NCBI RefSeq assembly: GCF_900167975.1
Contig: NZ_FUZU01000004.1
Coordinates: forward strand, 744,001-808,000
Direction: 5' to 3'
Source: Ohtaekwangia koreensis
Lineage (GTDB): Bacteria; Bacteroidota; Bacteroidia; Cytophagales; Cyclobacteriaceae
Length of the DNA: 64,000 nucleotides
The translations under genes and the position numbers were made by a program. Positions within the stretch are counted from its first letter, which is position 1, and every line of letters starts with the position of its first letter. Positions 8,497-17,806 of the stretch are shown in pieces. A model generated the notes under the pieces. The model was not told the origin of the DNA and did not search any database. It saw nothing but the letters and a program-made list of their open reading frames with translations.

Positions 8497-9189
8497 TCAA
8501 GCGACAGTCTTTATAATTTCCAGAACCTCGTGTACGTTCTCAATAAGATGCGTATGTTTTTCCTTTGAAAGTTCCTCTCTTGAAAAGGCTCCCGTTGTAA
8601 CACCAATCACTAATGAACAACCTGCAGCATTCCCTTCTTGCAGATCGGAAGCGGTGTCACCAACTTTTGCAACACGACTCGAATTCTGCACGCCCGTAAG
8701 TTCCATAGCACGGAAGATCATATCAGGAAAAGGTCTACCATGGCCTACCTCGTCACTTGTAACACTAGCATCAATCAACGCTGCTTTTTTCCACCCGATA
8801 CGATCCAGCAACGGGTCTGTGATCTGACGATCAAATCCAGTATCAACCACAACCTTTAGTTTACTCTCCTTCAACTTGCGAAACGTCTCACTTACACCAG
8901 GCTTCTCACCTACGGACGCATCAGTCCTATAAAATTCGATCATGGTCTGCACGAATACAGTATGTATTTCGTGAATCCACGCTTCATCGATCGCACGTGT
9001 ACCTATATATCGTTTTTCCAGAAGTCCACGAATCGCTACGGGTTTGGGAATACCCATCACCGCGTTTGCATCTTCAATAGATATAGCCACGTTATGTATA
9101 GCAAGTGCTTGCTGCAACACACGGTGTACATCCTTATTATCCTTCACGGTAGTACCCGCGAGGTCAAATACAATCAATTCGATTGCCAT
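8497..9189 (-). CDS. Phosphonatase-like HAD hydrolase (TIGR03351-like, PhnX-related)
   Basis: The 230-residue HAD protein carries the phosphonatase signature FDLAGTT at residues 8-14 (D9 nucleophile, A11 in place of the second aspartate). The cap-domain lysine K49 sits in MGIPK and aligns with the Schiff-base lysine of PhnX. The later motifs are VVVDTGFDRQ and KVGDTASDLQEGNAAG. PhnX cleaves phosphonoacetaldehyde to acetaldehyde and phosphate. The TIGR03351 branch is known to co-occur with FAD amine oxidases rather than the PhnW transaminase, exactly as here. It is divergent from the HD gene at 9314. It probably acts in the cytosol on phosphonoacetaldehyde or a hydroxylated relative. Confidence 0.9.
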   Translation of the reverse strand: MAIELIVFDLAGTTVKDNKDVHRVLQQALAIHNVAISIEDANAVMGIPKPVAIRGLLEKRYIGTRAIDEAWIHEIHTVFVQTMIEFYRTDASVGEKPGVSETFRKLKESKLKVVVDTGFDRQITDPLLDRIGWKKAALIDASVTSDEVGHGRPFPDMIFRAMELTGVQNSSRVAKVGDTASDLQEGNAAGCSLVIGVTTGAFSREELSKEKHTHLIENVHEVLEIIKTVA

Positions 9190-9287
9190 ACTTATATTTT
9201 TAGTGCAAGATATAGTTCTGACTGATCTTGTGTTATACTATTTACACGAAACGCTTAAACTTAATGCGTGGATAATACAGATCTTAT

Positions 9288-9295
9288 TATCTTCG
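9288..9295 (+). promoter_or_regulatory. Possible -7 promoter box for the HD oxygenase gene
   Basis: TATCTTCG resembles the Bacteroidota TAnnTTTG element and ends 18 bp before the ATG at 9314. A convincing -33 TTG at the usual spacing was not found. Confidence 0.3.
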
Positions 9296-9313
9296 AAATA
9301 AAAAGACAGTGCT

Positions 9314-9874
9314 ATGAACACCGCGGCTACCCTTGATGAAGTATTTGGTCTCTATGAAAAATATGGTAATGCCGATTACATTGGCGAACCTGTATCTCAA
9401 CTTGAGCACATGTCGCAAGCAGCACAACTTGCTATCGAAGAAGGATACGATGATGAAGTTATACTCGCCGCATTCTTTCATGACATCGGACATATCTGTG
9501 TTATGGTGCGTGAAGAAAATAACATGGGAGGATATGGTGTTAAAAGTCATGAGAAGATTGGCGGTGATTACTTGCGTGAAAAAGGATTTCCGGAGCGTGT
9601 CGCAAAGCTTGTAGAGAATCACGTGCAAGCCAAGCGATACCTTACGTTCAAGTATTCTGATTACTACGAGCAATTGAGCGAAGCCAGCAAAAAGACATTG
9701 GAGTACCAGGGCGGAGTTATGCAGGCAGAAGAAGCTGATGCGTTCGAGAAGGATCCTCTTTTTCAAACCAGCATCCGTATGCGTCATTGGGATGAGATGG
9801 CAAAAGAAATGCATATGCCTGTTATCGATCTGGATGAACTCAAAAAGAAAGCGATAACGGTATTATCAAAATAG
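9314..9874 (+). CDS. PhnZ-like HD-domain mixed-valent diiron oxygenase (phosphonate C-P cleavage)
   Basis: The 186-residue protein matches the HDIG family associated with phosphonate operons (TIGR03276 type). All residues I know as essential in PhnZ are present with a small offset: Y22 and E25 (substrate gating), H32, H56-D57 (HD), H60, H79, H103, K107 and D160. PhnZ uses O2 to cleave 1-hydroxy-2-aminoethylphosphonate to glycine and phosphate. Its usual partner, the 2-oxoglutarate dioxygenase PhnY, is not in this window. The gene is divergent from the phosphonatase-like gene. The chemistry is well supported by residues; the precise substrate is inference. Confidence 0.9.
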   Translation: MNTAATLDEVFGLYEKYGNADYIGEPVSQLEHMSQAAQLAIEEGYDDEVILAAFFHDIGHICVMVREENNMGGYGVKSHEKIGGDYLREKGFPERVAKLVENHVQAKRYLTFKYSDYYEQLSEASKKTLEYQGGVMQAEEADAFEKDPLFQTSIRMRHWDEMAKEMHMPVIDLDELKKKAITVLSK

Positions 9875-9926
9875 CATTTTGCTTCCCTGTATCATTTCCT
9901 ATCTTGTAAGCTTACAGAGAGAAGAG

Positions 9927-11699
9927 ATGGTAAAAAGAATTCATAACATTATTAAACGCCTTATACTTTACGTTCACGATAATTTATCTCCACGCCATTT
10001 CTTCATTCTCTCGAGTATTATTGTCGGCCTCTCTTCCGGACTTGCCGCTATCTTTCTAAAATATTTTGTACACAGCATTGAGACACTCGTCACGTACTAC
10101 TCGCATAACTATGAAGAGTTCTTTTTGTTTACTCTGTTTCCAATCATTGGTATAGGACTTACTGTATTTTATATTCACCGGTTCCTGCACGGTAACTTCA
10201 AAAAGGGAAGCGCTGAAATTGTATATGCTATAACGAAGAAATCAAGTGTACTTCCTTCCAGTCAAATGTATACCAACCTGATCACGAGTGCGCTTACGGT
10301 TGGCTTTGGTGGATCAACCGGACTTGAATCACCCATGGTATCAACGGGGGCTGCTATCGGCTCCAACTATGGCAGAGTATATGGATTGTCCTATAAAGAA
10401 AAAACTATTTTACTCGCATGTGGTGCTGCGGCAGGAATCTCCGCAGCGTTCAACGCTCCCATTGCCGGTGTACTCTTCGCTGTTGAAGTATTGCTGACGG
10501 ATGTCAGTGCATCCGCGTTTATACCGTTAATCATCGCTGCTGCCTCCGGTGCATTACTGTCCAAGATCATTTTATCGGAGGGTGTTATTCTTTCGTTCGC
10601 CTTGCAACAACCGTTTAATTACCACAACGTTCCGTTTTATATAGCGCTGGGTATATTAACCGGATTCATGGCGCTATATTATACACGCACCTTTGAGTGG
10701 ATTGATGCGAAAATAAAATCAATCCGCAATATCTGGGTACGCGTGATTTCGGGTGGTCTGATGCTGTCGGTATTGCTACTCATATTTCCGCCCTTGTTTG
10801 GTGAAGGATACGAAACGATCAAGACGCTCTCTGACCTTCATCCTTCTGAGCTTGCACAAAATAGTTTAATCCAAAGATTCATTTCGTCCGACTATACATT
10901 GCTGATCTTCCTGGGATGCCTGGCCTTTTTAAAGTGCGTTGCTGCCGCGCTAACCATAGGCAGCGGTGGTAATGGCGGAAGCTTCGGCCCTTCGCTTTTT
11001 ATGGGTGCTTATCTTGGGTTTGTATTTGCGCGTATCATCAACATGCTGGGACTATCCTATATACCGGAAACCAATTTTACATTGGTAGCCATGGCCGGAA
11101 TGCTGAGTGGTGTTTTTTACGCTCCGCTTACCGCTATATTTCTCATTGCAGAAATTACAGGTGGTTATGAATTGATGATTCCGCTCATGCTCGTATCGGC
11201 CATCAGCCTCACCGTTGTAAATTATTTCGAACCACTTTCCATGGAAGCAAAAAAGCTTTCTAATAAACTAAAGTCACCGGTAGAAGATCGTGATAAAACT
11301 TTATTAAACCGTCTGGATCTTACTGAGTTGATTGAAACTAATTTCTCCACGATCCATCCGGAAGCTACGTTACAAGAATTGGTGAAAGTAATTTCAAATT
11401 CAAAACGTAATATCTTCCCGGTGTTGAGTAATGAAGAATTAAAAGGACTTGTCTTTCTCGATAACGTTCGTAATATAATCTTCAAACATGATCAATACGA
11501 CAAAGTCTTTGTACAAGATTTGATGACAACACCACAAGCTGTTATACACGCGAATGAAAATCTGCACAGCATCCTGAAAAAATTTGACGAAACGAACCAG
11601 TGGAATTTACCAGTCGTTGAAAATAACAAGTACCTCGGCTTTGTTTCCAAATCAAGTATACTTACGAAATATAGGGAGGAGTTAATGCGATCGGCTTAA
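9927..11699 (+). CDS. ClC-type chloride channel/transporter with CBS domains
   Basis: This is an integral membrane protein of about 590 residues. ClC selectivity-filter motifs are GFGGSTGLESPM and GSGGNGGSFGPSLFMG, and the first intervening helix reads AAAGISAAFNAPIAGVLFAVE. The last 130 residues form a CBS pair (FSTIHPEATLQELVKV, DLMTTPQAVIHANENLHSIL). The ATG at 9927 (MVKRIHN), preceded by a purine-rich AGAGAGAAGAG, is preferred to the upstream TTG at 9879. Proteins of this family move Cl- or exchange it for H+. The gene follows the HD gene by about 50 bp, but a role in the phosphonate pathway is not evident. Confidence 0.92.
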   Translation: MVKRIHNIIKRLILYVHDNLSPRHFFILSSIIVGLSSGLAAIFLKYFVHSIETLVTYYSHNYEEFFLFTLFPIIGIGLTVFYIHRFLHGNFKKGSAEIVYAITKKSSVLPSSQMYTNLITSALTVGFGGSTGLESPMVSTGAAIGSNYGRVYGLSYKEKTILLACGAAAGISAAFNAPIAGVLFAVEVLLTDVSASAFIPLIIAAASGALLSKIILSEGVILSFALQQPFNYHNVPFYIALGILTGFMALYYTRTFEWIDAKIKSIRNIWVRVISGGLMLSVLLLIFPPLFGEGYETIKTLSDLHPSELAQNSLIQRFISSDYTLLIFLGCLAFLKCVAAALTIGSGGNGGSFGPSLFMGAYLGFVFARIINMLGLSYIPETNFTLVAMAGMLSGVFYAPLTAIFLIAEITGGYELMIPLMLVSAISLTVVNYFEPLSMEAKKLSNKLKSPVEDRDKTLLNRLDLTELIETNFSTIHPEATLQELVKVISNSKRNIFPVLSNEELKGLVFLDNVRNIIFKHDQYDKVFVQDLMTTPQAVIHANENLHSILKKFDETNQWNLPVVENNKYLGFVSKSSILTKYREELMRSA

Positions 11700-11742
11700 T
11701 TTTAAGCTTACCCATTCACTACTAACTATTTAATGCTTGCGA

Positions 11743-13194
11743 CTATACCTTCGCAGATATAGTCATCGCCGTGAAGTACATCTTTGGTGAATTACATACG
11801 TGGCAGCGGTATGTTTCGGGGAGTTCGTCAAAGGGCACTCCGGGAGGAATGTTTACGGTAGCATCGCCATAGCGTTGATCGTAAATAGAAAGACAGTTGC
11901 TGCATTGATAGCTTGACACAACTATACCAGACTTCTCTTCCTTGTTCTTTTCCGTTTGTTTTTCTCTTTCCGGATTGAGCTGGCGATAGTACATCTTACT
12001 TAACTCGATAAGCAATGCCGGAATAATCTCTTTTTTTACATCGCGTGCATACGTGAGGTATGCAATCTTGTTAGGATTAAAATCTTTCGCATATAGTATA
12101 TTATAACGCTCGGTGTTTTCAAGCGATGTGTTGCGCTCGATAACAATGGACGTGAACAGAAAGCTGTCATGCTTCGTCTTGATGGTAAACGTAAGGCCAT
12201 GCGTGCTAATGTCCTGCTGATCAAGCTCACGAACCAGAAAGCGTTTTAATTCCAAGGCTTCAGCATCGATCACTGGTAAATGCCAGTTTAATTCCAGCGA
12301 TGAGTGACGACCATTGATACCAAATTTACCCATCAGCTTTTCCCAGCGAATACGATCGGATGCTTTTATACCTTTAATGATAAAAGCCTTCCACGGAATG
12401 ATATTGATCTTTCCGACATTCGTCTCCTGGCACAACTTGCTGGCAGCACTCATAAAGTCAATGTCGTATTGATTGTTGCGCCAATATAGTCCAAGCCAGT
12501 ATTGATTATTCAACATGGCATTCAATCCTTCGTAGTAAGGAAACGTGCTGTCAGGATATTTCAGCTTCTCGGAGATCACGCGATAGTTAATCCGCATTTT
12601 TCCCTGCAGAATCACGAAAAGTTCATCCATCCCGAAAGGTTGAAAATTTAAAATCAACTCCTCCAGTGCTTTGGAAACTTTCGCTATATCATGACTGAAG
12701 ATTAACTTAGGCCAGCACTCTACTATATTTCCCTTCCGGGGATCACGAATATATAGATACCAGTAATTATCCTCACGGGAAGCGATGAAATTCAATTCAC
12801 CCGTGAACAACGGAACTATACTTTGCACCGGGTCAACGATATTGATCTTGATCTTCGGCTTATAGTCGAAATTATCGATTACAAAATGGTATGTATCTTC
12901 CTTTACCCAGTTCGTGGTCTCCACAACGTTAACCGCTATATAGGAACTTACAATATTCTGGTATATAGATTGGTCACTTCCCAGTTCATAATCTATATGT
13001 ATATCACGAAAGGCATAATCGATTTTCTTTTCGTCAGCGCCATTGGAAGGGAACATGATGTCCTGCCGCGAACCAAAGAGTACAAATTTATTATCAAGAC
13101 TCTGCGAGATCTCCATGATCTTCAACAAATCCGCAGGCGACAATATACCTCCTTTAACAAACGCACGTATTAAGTCACTCTTCTTTGTTTCCAT
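11743..13194 (-). CDS. Rubredoxin domain fused to a siroheme-reductase-like scaffold
   Basis: The protein has about 483 residues from the ATG at 13194; the longer frame would begin with TTG. The N terminus (FVKGGILSPADLLKIMEISQ, VLFGSRQDIMFP) and a middle part (IPWKAFIIKGIK) resemble the ferredoxin-like half-domains of nitrite/sulfite reductases. However, the four cysteines that bind the 4Fe-4S/siroheme centre are absent. The C terminus is a rubredoxin with CSNC and CHVC binding one iron. Its position as the last gene after nitrate reductase suggests an electron-transfer or assembly role in nitrate assimilation. That role is inference. Confidence 0.8.
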   Translation of the reverse strand: METKKSDLIRAFVKGGILSPADLLKIMEISQSLDNKFVLFGSRQDIMFPSNGADEKKIDYAFRDIHIDYELGSDQSIYQNIVSSYIAVNVVETTNWVKEDTYHFVIDNFDYKPKIKINIVDPVQSIVPLFTGELNFIASREDNYWYLYIRDPRKGNIVECWPKLIFSHDIAKVSKALEELILNFQPFGMDELFVILQGKMRINYRVISEKLKYPDSTFPYYEGLNAMLNNQYWLGLYWRNNQYDIDFMSAASKLCQETNVGKINIIPWKAFIIKGIKASDRIRWEKLMGKFGINGRHSSLELNWHLPVIDAEALELKRFLVRELDQQDISTHGLTFTIKTKHDSFLFTSIVIERNTSLENTERYNILYAKDFNPNKIAYLTYARDVKKEIIPALLIELSKMYYRQLNPEREKQTEKNKEEKSGIVVSSYQCSNCLSIYDQRYGDATVNIPPGVPFDELPETYRCHVCNSPKMYFTAMTISAKV

Positions 13195-13367
13195 GATTCG
13201 AAAGCTCAAAGCTGAAAGTTTAAGCAGAAAGCGTGTGGCTGATCATCTGCTGAATCTTTCTTGTAATGAGTATAAATTTAGTAAGTATATTTTAATTTAC
13301 TGCTGCCTGTTTTAGCCGTAAGCCAGTATAAGTGCCCGCAGCGCGTTAACATCAGGCCGATCCCCTT

Positions 13368-16300
13368 TTAAGCCTTAAGCTTTAGGGGTTCGGTGACTTC
13401 CTCTTTCAGTAAGCGCTGTATCTCTGGTTTGCAGCTTCCACAACCCATGCCGGCTCCGGAGGTTTGGCAAAGTACGGGTAACGAACGGCATCCTCCATCT
13501 ATTAACTTCCGAAGGTTGCCTTCTCCTACCTGGTTACACGAACATACTAATTTACCAAGCATTGGTTCGGTCTTTTTACCAGAGCGTAGTAATTGCAATC
13601 TTCGTTCTGATAGTTCAATCTGACTTTCAATTAACGTTTTGAAATCTGCAAACTCAGATTTGTCTCCTACCAATACAGCGCCAACCAATTTATCATCCTT
13701 CACGATACATTTCTTATAGTATCGCATCGACTTGTCTATAAATAAAATTTCATCATACCCTTCGCTGTTCACAGGCGCTTCAGCAATGCCAATGGAACAA
13801 AGATCGAGGTTCGAGAATTTTAATATATTCATGGGCACAGAACCTTCATATGTACTTTGCACGTCTCCGTTCAGATATCGTGCAAGTACATCGGCCTGCT
13901 GTTCCGCTGCGGAAGTAATGCCGAGCAGTTTACCGCGATGTTCTGCAATTTCGCCCATCGCAAATATAGCGGGATCGTTACTTTGCATATAGTCGTTTAC
14001 AACTATACCGCGCGCACTTTCAACACCTGCCTCCGTTGCAAACTCTATATTCGGACGCGTACCTACTGCATATACCACAGCATCTACCTTCAGTGTCTTT
14101 CCACTTTTCAGTGCGGCATCCAGCCTTCCCGTTGCATCGTTCGATTGTCCTACACCTTCCACCTGGTCATTGAGGTATACACGAATGTCCATTTCCTCCA
14201 CGAACTCCAGTAACAGTTGCCCTGAAAGATTGTCCAGCTGACGCTCCATCAATCGTCCACTTAACTGGATGATCGATATATTCACATCCATCTCGCGAAG
14301 CGAAGCAGCAAGTTCAAGCCCCAGCAATCCACCACCGATAATTAGCACATGTCCCTGTGGCTTCAGGAATTTTTTAAGTTCATCAGCATCCTTTCGCATG
14401 CGCATCGTAAATACACCAGGCAAATGAACTGGTGCTTCCTTCGGTACAAAAGCGCGACTGCCAGTAGCGAGTATAAGTTTATCATACGTATGCTTCTTGC
14501 CATGTATATCTACCACAAATTGTTGTGTGCGGTTGATCATCACAATTTCATTCTCGCGATGAAGCGTAACGTTCAACTCTTCAAATTCACCAGCTTTAAA
14601 TTTCTGCAGGCGCTCCCACGACAATGTTTCATTCACATATTCAGGTAACAACACGCGGTTGTAAAATGGATCTTTCTCTTTCGAGAATACATGCAGTTCA
14701 TCACGCTGATTCAAGGCGCGGTAACTTTGTAAAAATCTATAGGCAGCAGCTCCCGCTCCCACTACAATTATTTTCTCTACCGCTTTTTCATACTTCCGTA
14801 CTTCTACTGCTGCAAATTTAAAGTCGGGTTCCTTCGAAGTAGGATCAACCAGATTACTCGTGAGATTGTTAGCACGCGCGAGGTCATTCTGCAAAATTTT
14901 TCCCCAGTGCATTGGCAGGAATACAACGCCCTTCTTGATATCATCTGTAACTTTTGCACTTACACGAACGGAGCCTCGAAAATTATCGACCTCTACTATA
15001 TCTCCGTCATTGATGTTGCGCAGCAAGGCATCATGCGGATGTATTTCTATGAACGGCCGGTCTATATGTTGCCGGAGTTTATTTACCTTACCCGTCTTGG
15101 TCATGGTATGCCATTGGTCGCGTATCCGTCCCGTTGTAAGAATCAACGGAAGATCGCTCGTTACCGGCTCTGATAAATTCTGCGGATTATCCAGCGCATG
15201 AAACTTTGCCTTGCGGGATGGTGTGAAGAACTGGTGATCACTAAAAAGTCTCGGTGTACCTTTATGACCACGTTGTGGCACTGGCCATTGGACTGTCCCC
15301 TCTTCTTTCAGGTGTTGATAAGTGAGTCCGCTAATGTCAAGATTTGTATTTTTTGTCAGGCGAGCATGCTCTTCAAATATATCTCCTGTAGATATATACT
15401 TAAAGCCATCAAAGCCCATCTGGTTGGCAAAGCGACAAAGAATTTCAACATCGGGAAGCGCTTCTCCGGGAGCATCCATTACTTTGTTCAGATAACTGAT
15501 CCTTCGCTCAGAATTGGTCATCGTACCCTCTTTCTCAAAATGTCCCGCTGCAGGAAGTATAAGATCTGCAAATTCAAGAGTATCCGATTTCCGGGATATA
15601 TCTTGCACCACAACGAAACGCGCCTTCTTCAACGCAGCCTCTACACGCCTGGCATCAGGCAAACTTACCAATGGATTTGTACAGATGATCCATATAGCTT
15701 TCAGTTCACCACGCTCCAGTGCTTCGATCATTTGTGTAGCCGTAAGCCCTGGTTTTTCGGAGAGAGAAGGAACGCCCCAAAATTCTGCAACTTCTTTACG
15801 ATGCGCAGGATTTGCATACGAGCGATGTGCGGCAAGCATCGTGGCCAGTCCACCCACTTCTCTTCCACCCATCGCGTTCGGCTGTCCGGTTAATGAGAAT
15901 GGACCAGAGCCTGGCTTACCGATATGTCCTGTGATCAGGTTTAAACTGATCAACGCTATATTCTTGTTAACGCCAATCACGCTTTGATTCAATCCCATCG
16001 CCCACAACGTAAGAAAGCCTTTCGATGCGGCTATATAGGACGCGGCTAACCGTATATCATTAACAGATACATCACAGTTCAACGCTGCTTCCTCTACGGT
16101 ATACAGAAATACAGCATCGCGGTATTTTTCGAAATCTTCGGTGTGCTTGGTGATGAAATCATAATCTACTTCACCATTCTCAATCAATACCCTGGCAATG
16201 GCATTGTATAGATATATATCTGTACCAGGAGTGATCTGCAAATGCAGATCGGCCATGGCGCAGGTTTGTGTTCTTCGTGGATCTACTACAATGAGTTTTA

Positions 16301-16898
16301 CATCAGGATTCGCTTGCTTGTGTGCTTCTATTCTCCTGAACAGAATCGGATGACACCATGCCGGATTTGCTCCGGCTATAAGAAAGCAATCTGCCAACTC
16401 AATGTCTTCGTAAGATACCGGAACAGAATCTTCCCCCAGTGTTTTTGCATAACCGGCAACAGCACTGCTCATGCACAAGCGTGAGTTCGTATCTATATTG
16501 TTTGTGCCGAGAAAACCTTTCACGAGTTTATTCGCGATATAGTACTCTTCTGTGAGACATTGACCTGAAACGTAAAAACCTACGGAGTCTGGTCCATAGG
16601 TTTGTGTGATGGATTTGAATACAGCCGCAGCTCGTTCCAACGCCTGGTCCCACGAGACACGTTGGTACGGATGACTCCTGCTATAGCGCATCTCCGGATA
16701 TAGCAGTCGGTCACTCCGATCCTGCATGGCATAGTGAAGGTTCATTCCCTTCGAACAAAGCATTCCTTTATTCACCGGATGATCCTTATCACCTTCTACC
16801 GTAATGTTTCCTTTACGGTCCTTCTTCACTACCATGCCACATCCTACACCACAATAGGAACAGGTCGTTTTAAAACTTTCTTCAGGTCGTCTGGTCAC
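13368..16898 (-). CDS. Assimilatory nitrate reductase, Mo-bisPGD catalytic part fused to FAD and [2Fe-2S] domains
   Basis: The protein has 1176 residues. The N-terminal 4Fe-4S cluster uses C13, C16, C20 and C48, followed by the molybdopterin oxidoreductase domains to about residue 690 (SRLCMSSAVAGY, TGQPNAMGGREVGG, dinucleotide-binding TTGRIRDQWHTMTKTGK). A pyridine-nucleotide-disulfide oxidoreductase domain follows from about 710 (IIVVGAGAAAYRF, LIIGGGLLGLELA). A BFD-like [2Fe-2S] domain ends the chain (VCSCNQ and CGSCKPEI). It reduces nitrate to nitrite in the cytosol, and the fusion puts NasB-like electron input on the same chain. The gene lies downstream of the nitrate ABC transporter genes. 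A shared transcript is likely. Confidence 0.95.
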   Translation of the reverse strand: MTRRPEESFKTTCSYCGVGCGMVVKKDRKGNITVEGDKDHPVNKGMLCSKGMNLHYAMQDRSDRLLYPEMRYSRSHPYQRVSWDQALERAAAVFKSITQTYGPDSVGFYVSGQCLTEEYYIANKLVKGFLGTNNIDTNSRLCMSSAVAGYAKTLGEDSVPVSYEDIELADCFLIAGANPAWCHPILFRRIEAHKQANPDVKLIVVDPRRTQTCAMADLHLQITPGTDIYLYNAIARVLIENGEVDYDFITKHTEDFEKYRDAVFLYTVEEAALNCDVSVNDIRLAASYIAASKGFLTLWAMGLNQSVIGVNKNIALISLNLITGHIGKPGSGPFSLTGQPNAMGGREVGGLATMLAAHRSYANPAHRKEVAEFWGVPSLSEKPGLTATQMIEALERGELKAIWIICTNPLVSLPDARRVEAALKKARFVVVQDISRKSDTLEFADLILPAAGHFEKEGTMTNSERRISYLNKVMDAPGEALPDVEILCRFANQMGFDGFKYISTGDIFEEHARLTKNTNLDISGLTYQHLKEEGTVQWPVPQRGHKGTPRLFSDHQFFTPSRKAKFHALDNPQNLSEPVTSDLPLILTTGRIRDQWHTMTKTGKVNKLRQHIDRPFIEIHPHDALLRNINDGDIVEVDNFRGSVRVSAKVTDDIKKGVVFLPMHWGKILQNDLARANNLTSNLVDPTSKEPDFKFAAVEVRKYEKAVEKIIVVGAGAAAYRFLQSYRALNQRDELHVFSKEKDPFYNRVLLPEYVNETLSWERLQKFKAGEFEELNVTLHRENEIVMINRTQQFVVDIHGKKHTYDKLILATGSRAFVPKEAPVHLPGVFTMRMRKDADELKKFLKPQGHVLIIGGGLLGLELAASLREMDVNISIIQLSGRLMERQLDNLSGQLLLEFVEEMDIRVYLNDQVEGVGQSNDATGRLDAALKSGKTLKVDAVVYAVGTRPNIEFATEAGVESARGIVVNDYMQSNDPAIFAMGEIAEHRGKLLGITSAAEQQADVLARYLNGDVQSTYEGSVPMNILKFSNLDLCSIGIAEAPVNSEGYDEILFIDKSMRYYKKCIVKDDKLVGAVLVGDKSEFADFKTLIESQIELSERRLQLLRSGKKTEPMLGKLVCSCNQVGEGNLRKLIDGGCRSLPVLCQTSGAGMGCGSCKPEIQRLLKEEVTEPLKLKA

Positions 16899-16956
16899 AG
16901 TTGAAAACTTTTATACTATATATGATTGCGTAACTATACCACGCTCACCCCGCACA

Positions 16957-17769
16957 TCAAGCCGCTTCTTGCTTTTTGAAGAAATCTTCTTCATCGATCT
17001 CTACTTTGTCCATGAGTAAACTCAACAGGCGTTCGCGGATGATTTTATACTCTTCTTGATTTACGATTTCCTTTTTATTACGTGGCCGTGGCAAATGAAC
17101 TTCTTCAATCTCCCGAATGGTTGCCGCAGGTCCATTGTTCATCACGATGATCCGGTCTGAAAGAAATATAGCTTCTTCTATATCGTGCGTTACCATTACA
17201 ATGGTTTTACTGCGTTGCGTCAGATTCCACATCTTCAACAATTCAATGTGCAGCGATCCTTTTGTTAAAGCATCCAAAGCACCGAAGGGTTCATCCAACA
17301 ACAATACATCCGGATCAATAGCAAACGCACGGGCAATAGCGGTACGCTGCTTCATGCCGCCTGATATCTGCTTGGGATATTTCTCACGATGTTCCCACAG
17401 ATTTACCATCTGTAAATATTTTTCAACCAAAGCGCGTTTTTCAAGTTTGCTTTTGGCAGGCAGTGCGGCATCTACCGCCTGGTATATATTTTCTTCTACA
17501 TTAAGCCATGGAAGCAATGAATAATTCTGGAAGACAATGCCGCGATCCGGTCCAGGGCCTTGCACTTCTTTGTTATTCAAAAGGACTTTCCCTTTTGTGG
17601 GGAACACCATGCCGCTGATGGCATTGAGTATGGTCGATTTACCACAGCCCGAGTGTCCGATGATCGATACGATCTCACCCTTCGCGACTTCGAGGTTGAT
17701 ATCTTTTACGGCTACAAATTTTCCCTTGGGAGTGTTGAAGGCGATCTCTATATTTTGGATGGAAATCAT
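16957..17769 (-). CDS. nrtD: Nitrate ABC transporter ATP-binding protein
   Basis: The 270-residue protein has Walker A GHSGCGKS near residue 38, Q-loop FQNYSLLPW, signature SGGMKQR, Walker B DVLLLDEPFGALD and the H-loop THDIEEA. It belongs to the nitrate/sulfonate/taurine (NrtCD/TauB) group, with the typical sequence near the Walker B site. It would energise nitrate uptake at the cytoplasmic face with NrtB. It is a single ATPase; the solute-binding C-terminal extension of NrtC is absent. It lies 38 bp after nrtB and 58 bp before nitrate reductase, consistent with one operon. Confidence 0.92.
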   Translation of the reverse strand: MISIQNIEIAFNTPKGKFVAVKDINLEVAKGEIVSIIGHSGCGKSTILNAISGMVFPTKGKVLLNNKEVQGPGPDRGIVFQNYSLLPWLNVEENIYQAVDAALPAKSKLEKRALVEKYLQMVNLWEHREKYPKQISGGMKQRTAIARAFAIDPDVLLLDEPFGALDALTKGSLHIELLKMWNLTQRSKTIVMVTHDIEEAIFLSDRIIVMNNGPAATIREIEEVHLPRPRNKKEIVNQEEYKIIRERLLSLLMDKVEIDEEDFFKKQEAA

Positions 17770-17806
17770 TTTAGTATATTCAAGTGTGATGTATATATTT
17801 TAACCG

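Noticed and set aside
15198-15893. A 231-codon open frame on the plus strand within nitrate reductase
   Set aside because: It lies wholly antisense to conserved Mo-cofactor-domain sequence, has no recognisable domain, and its composition is typical of a shadow frame.
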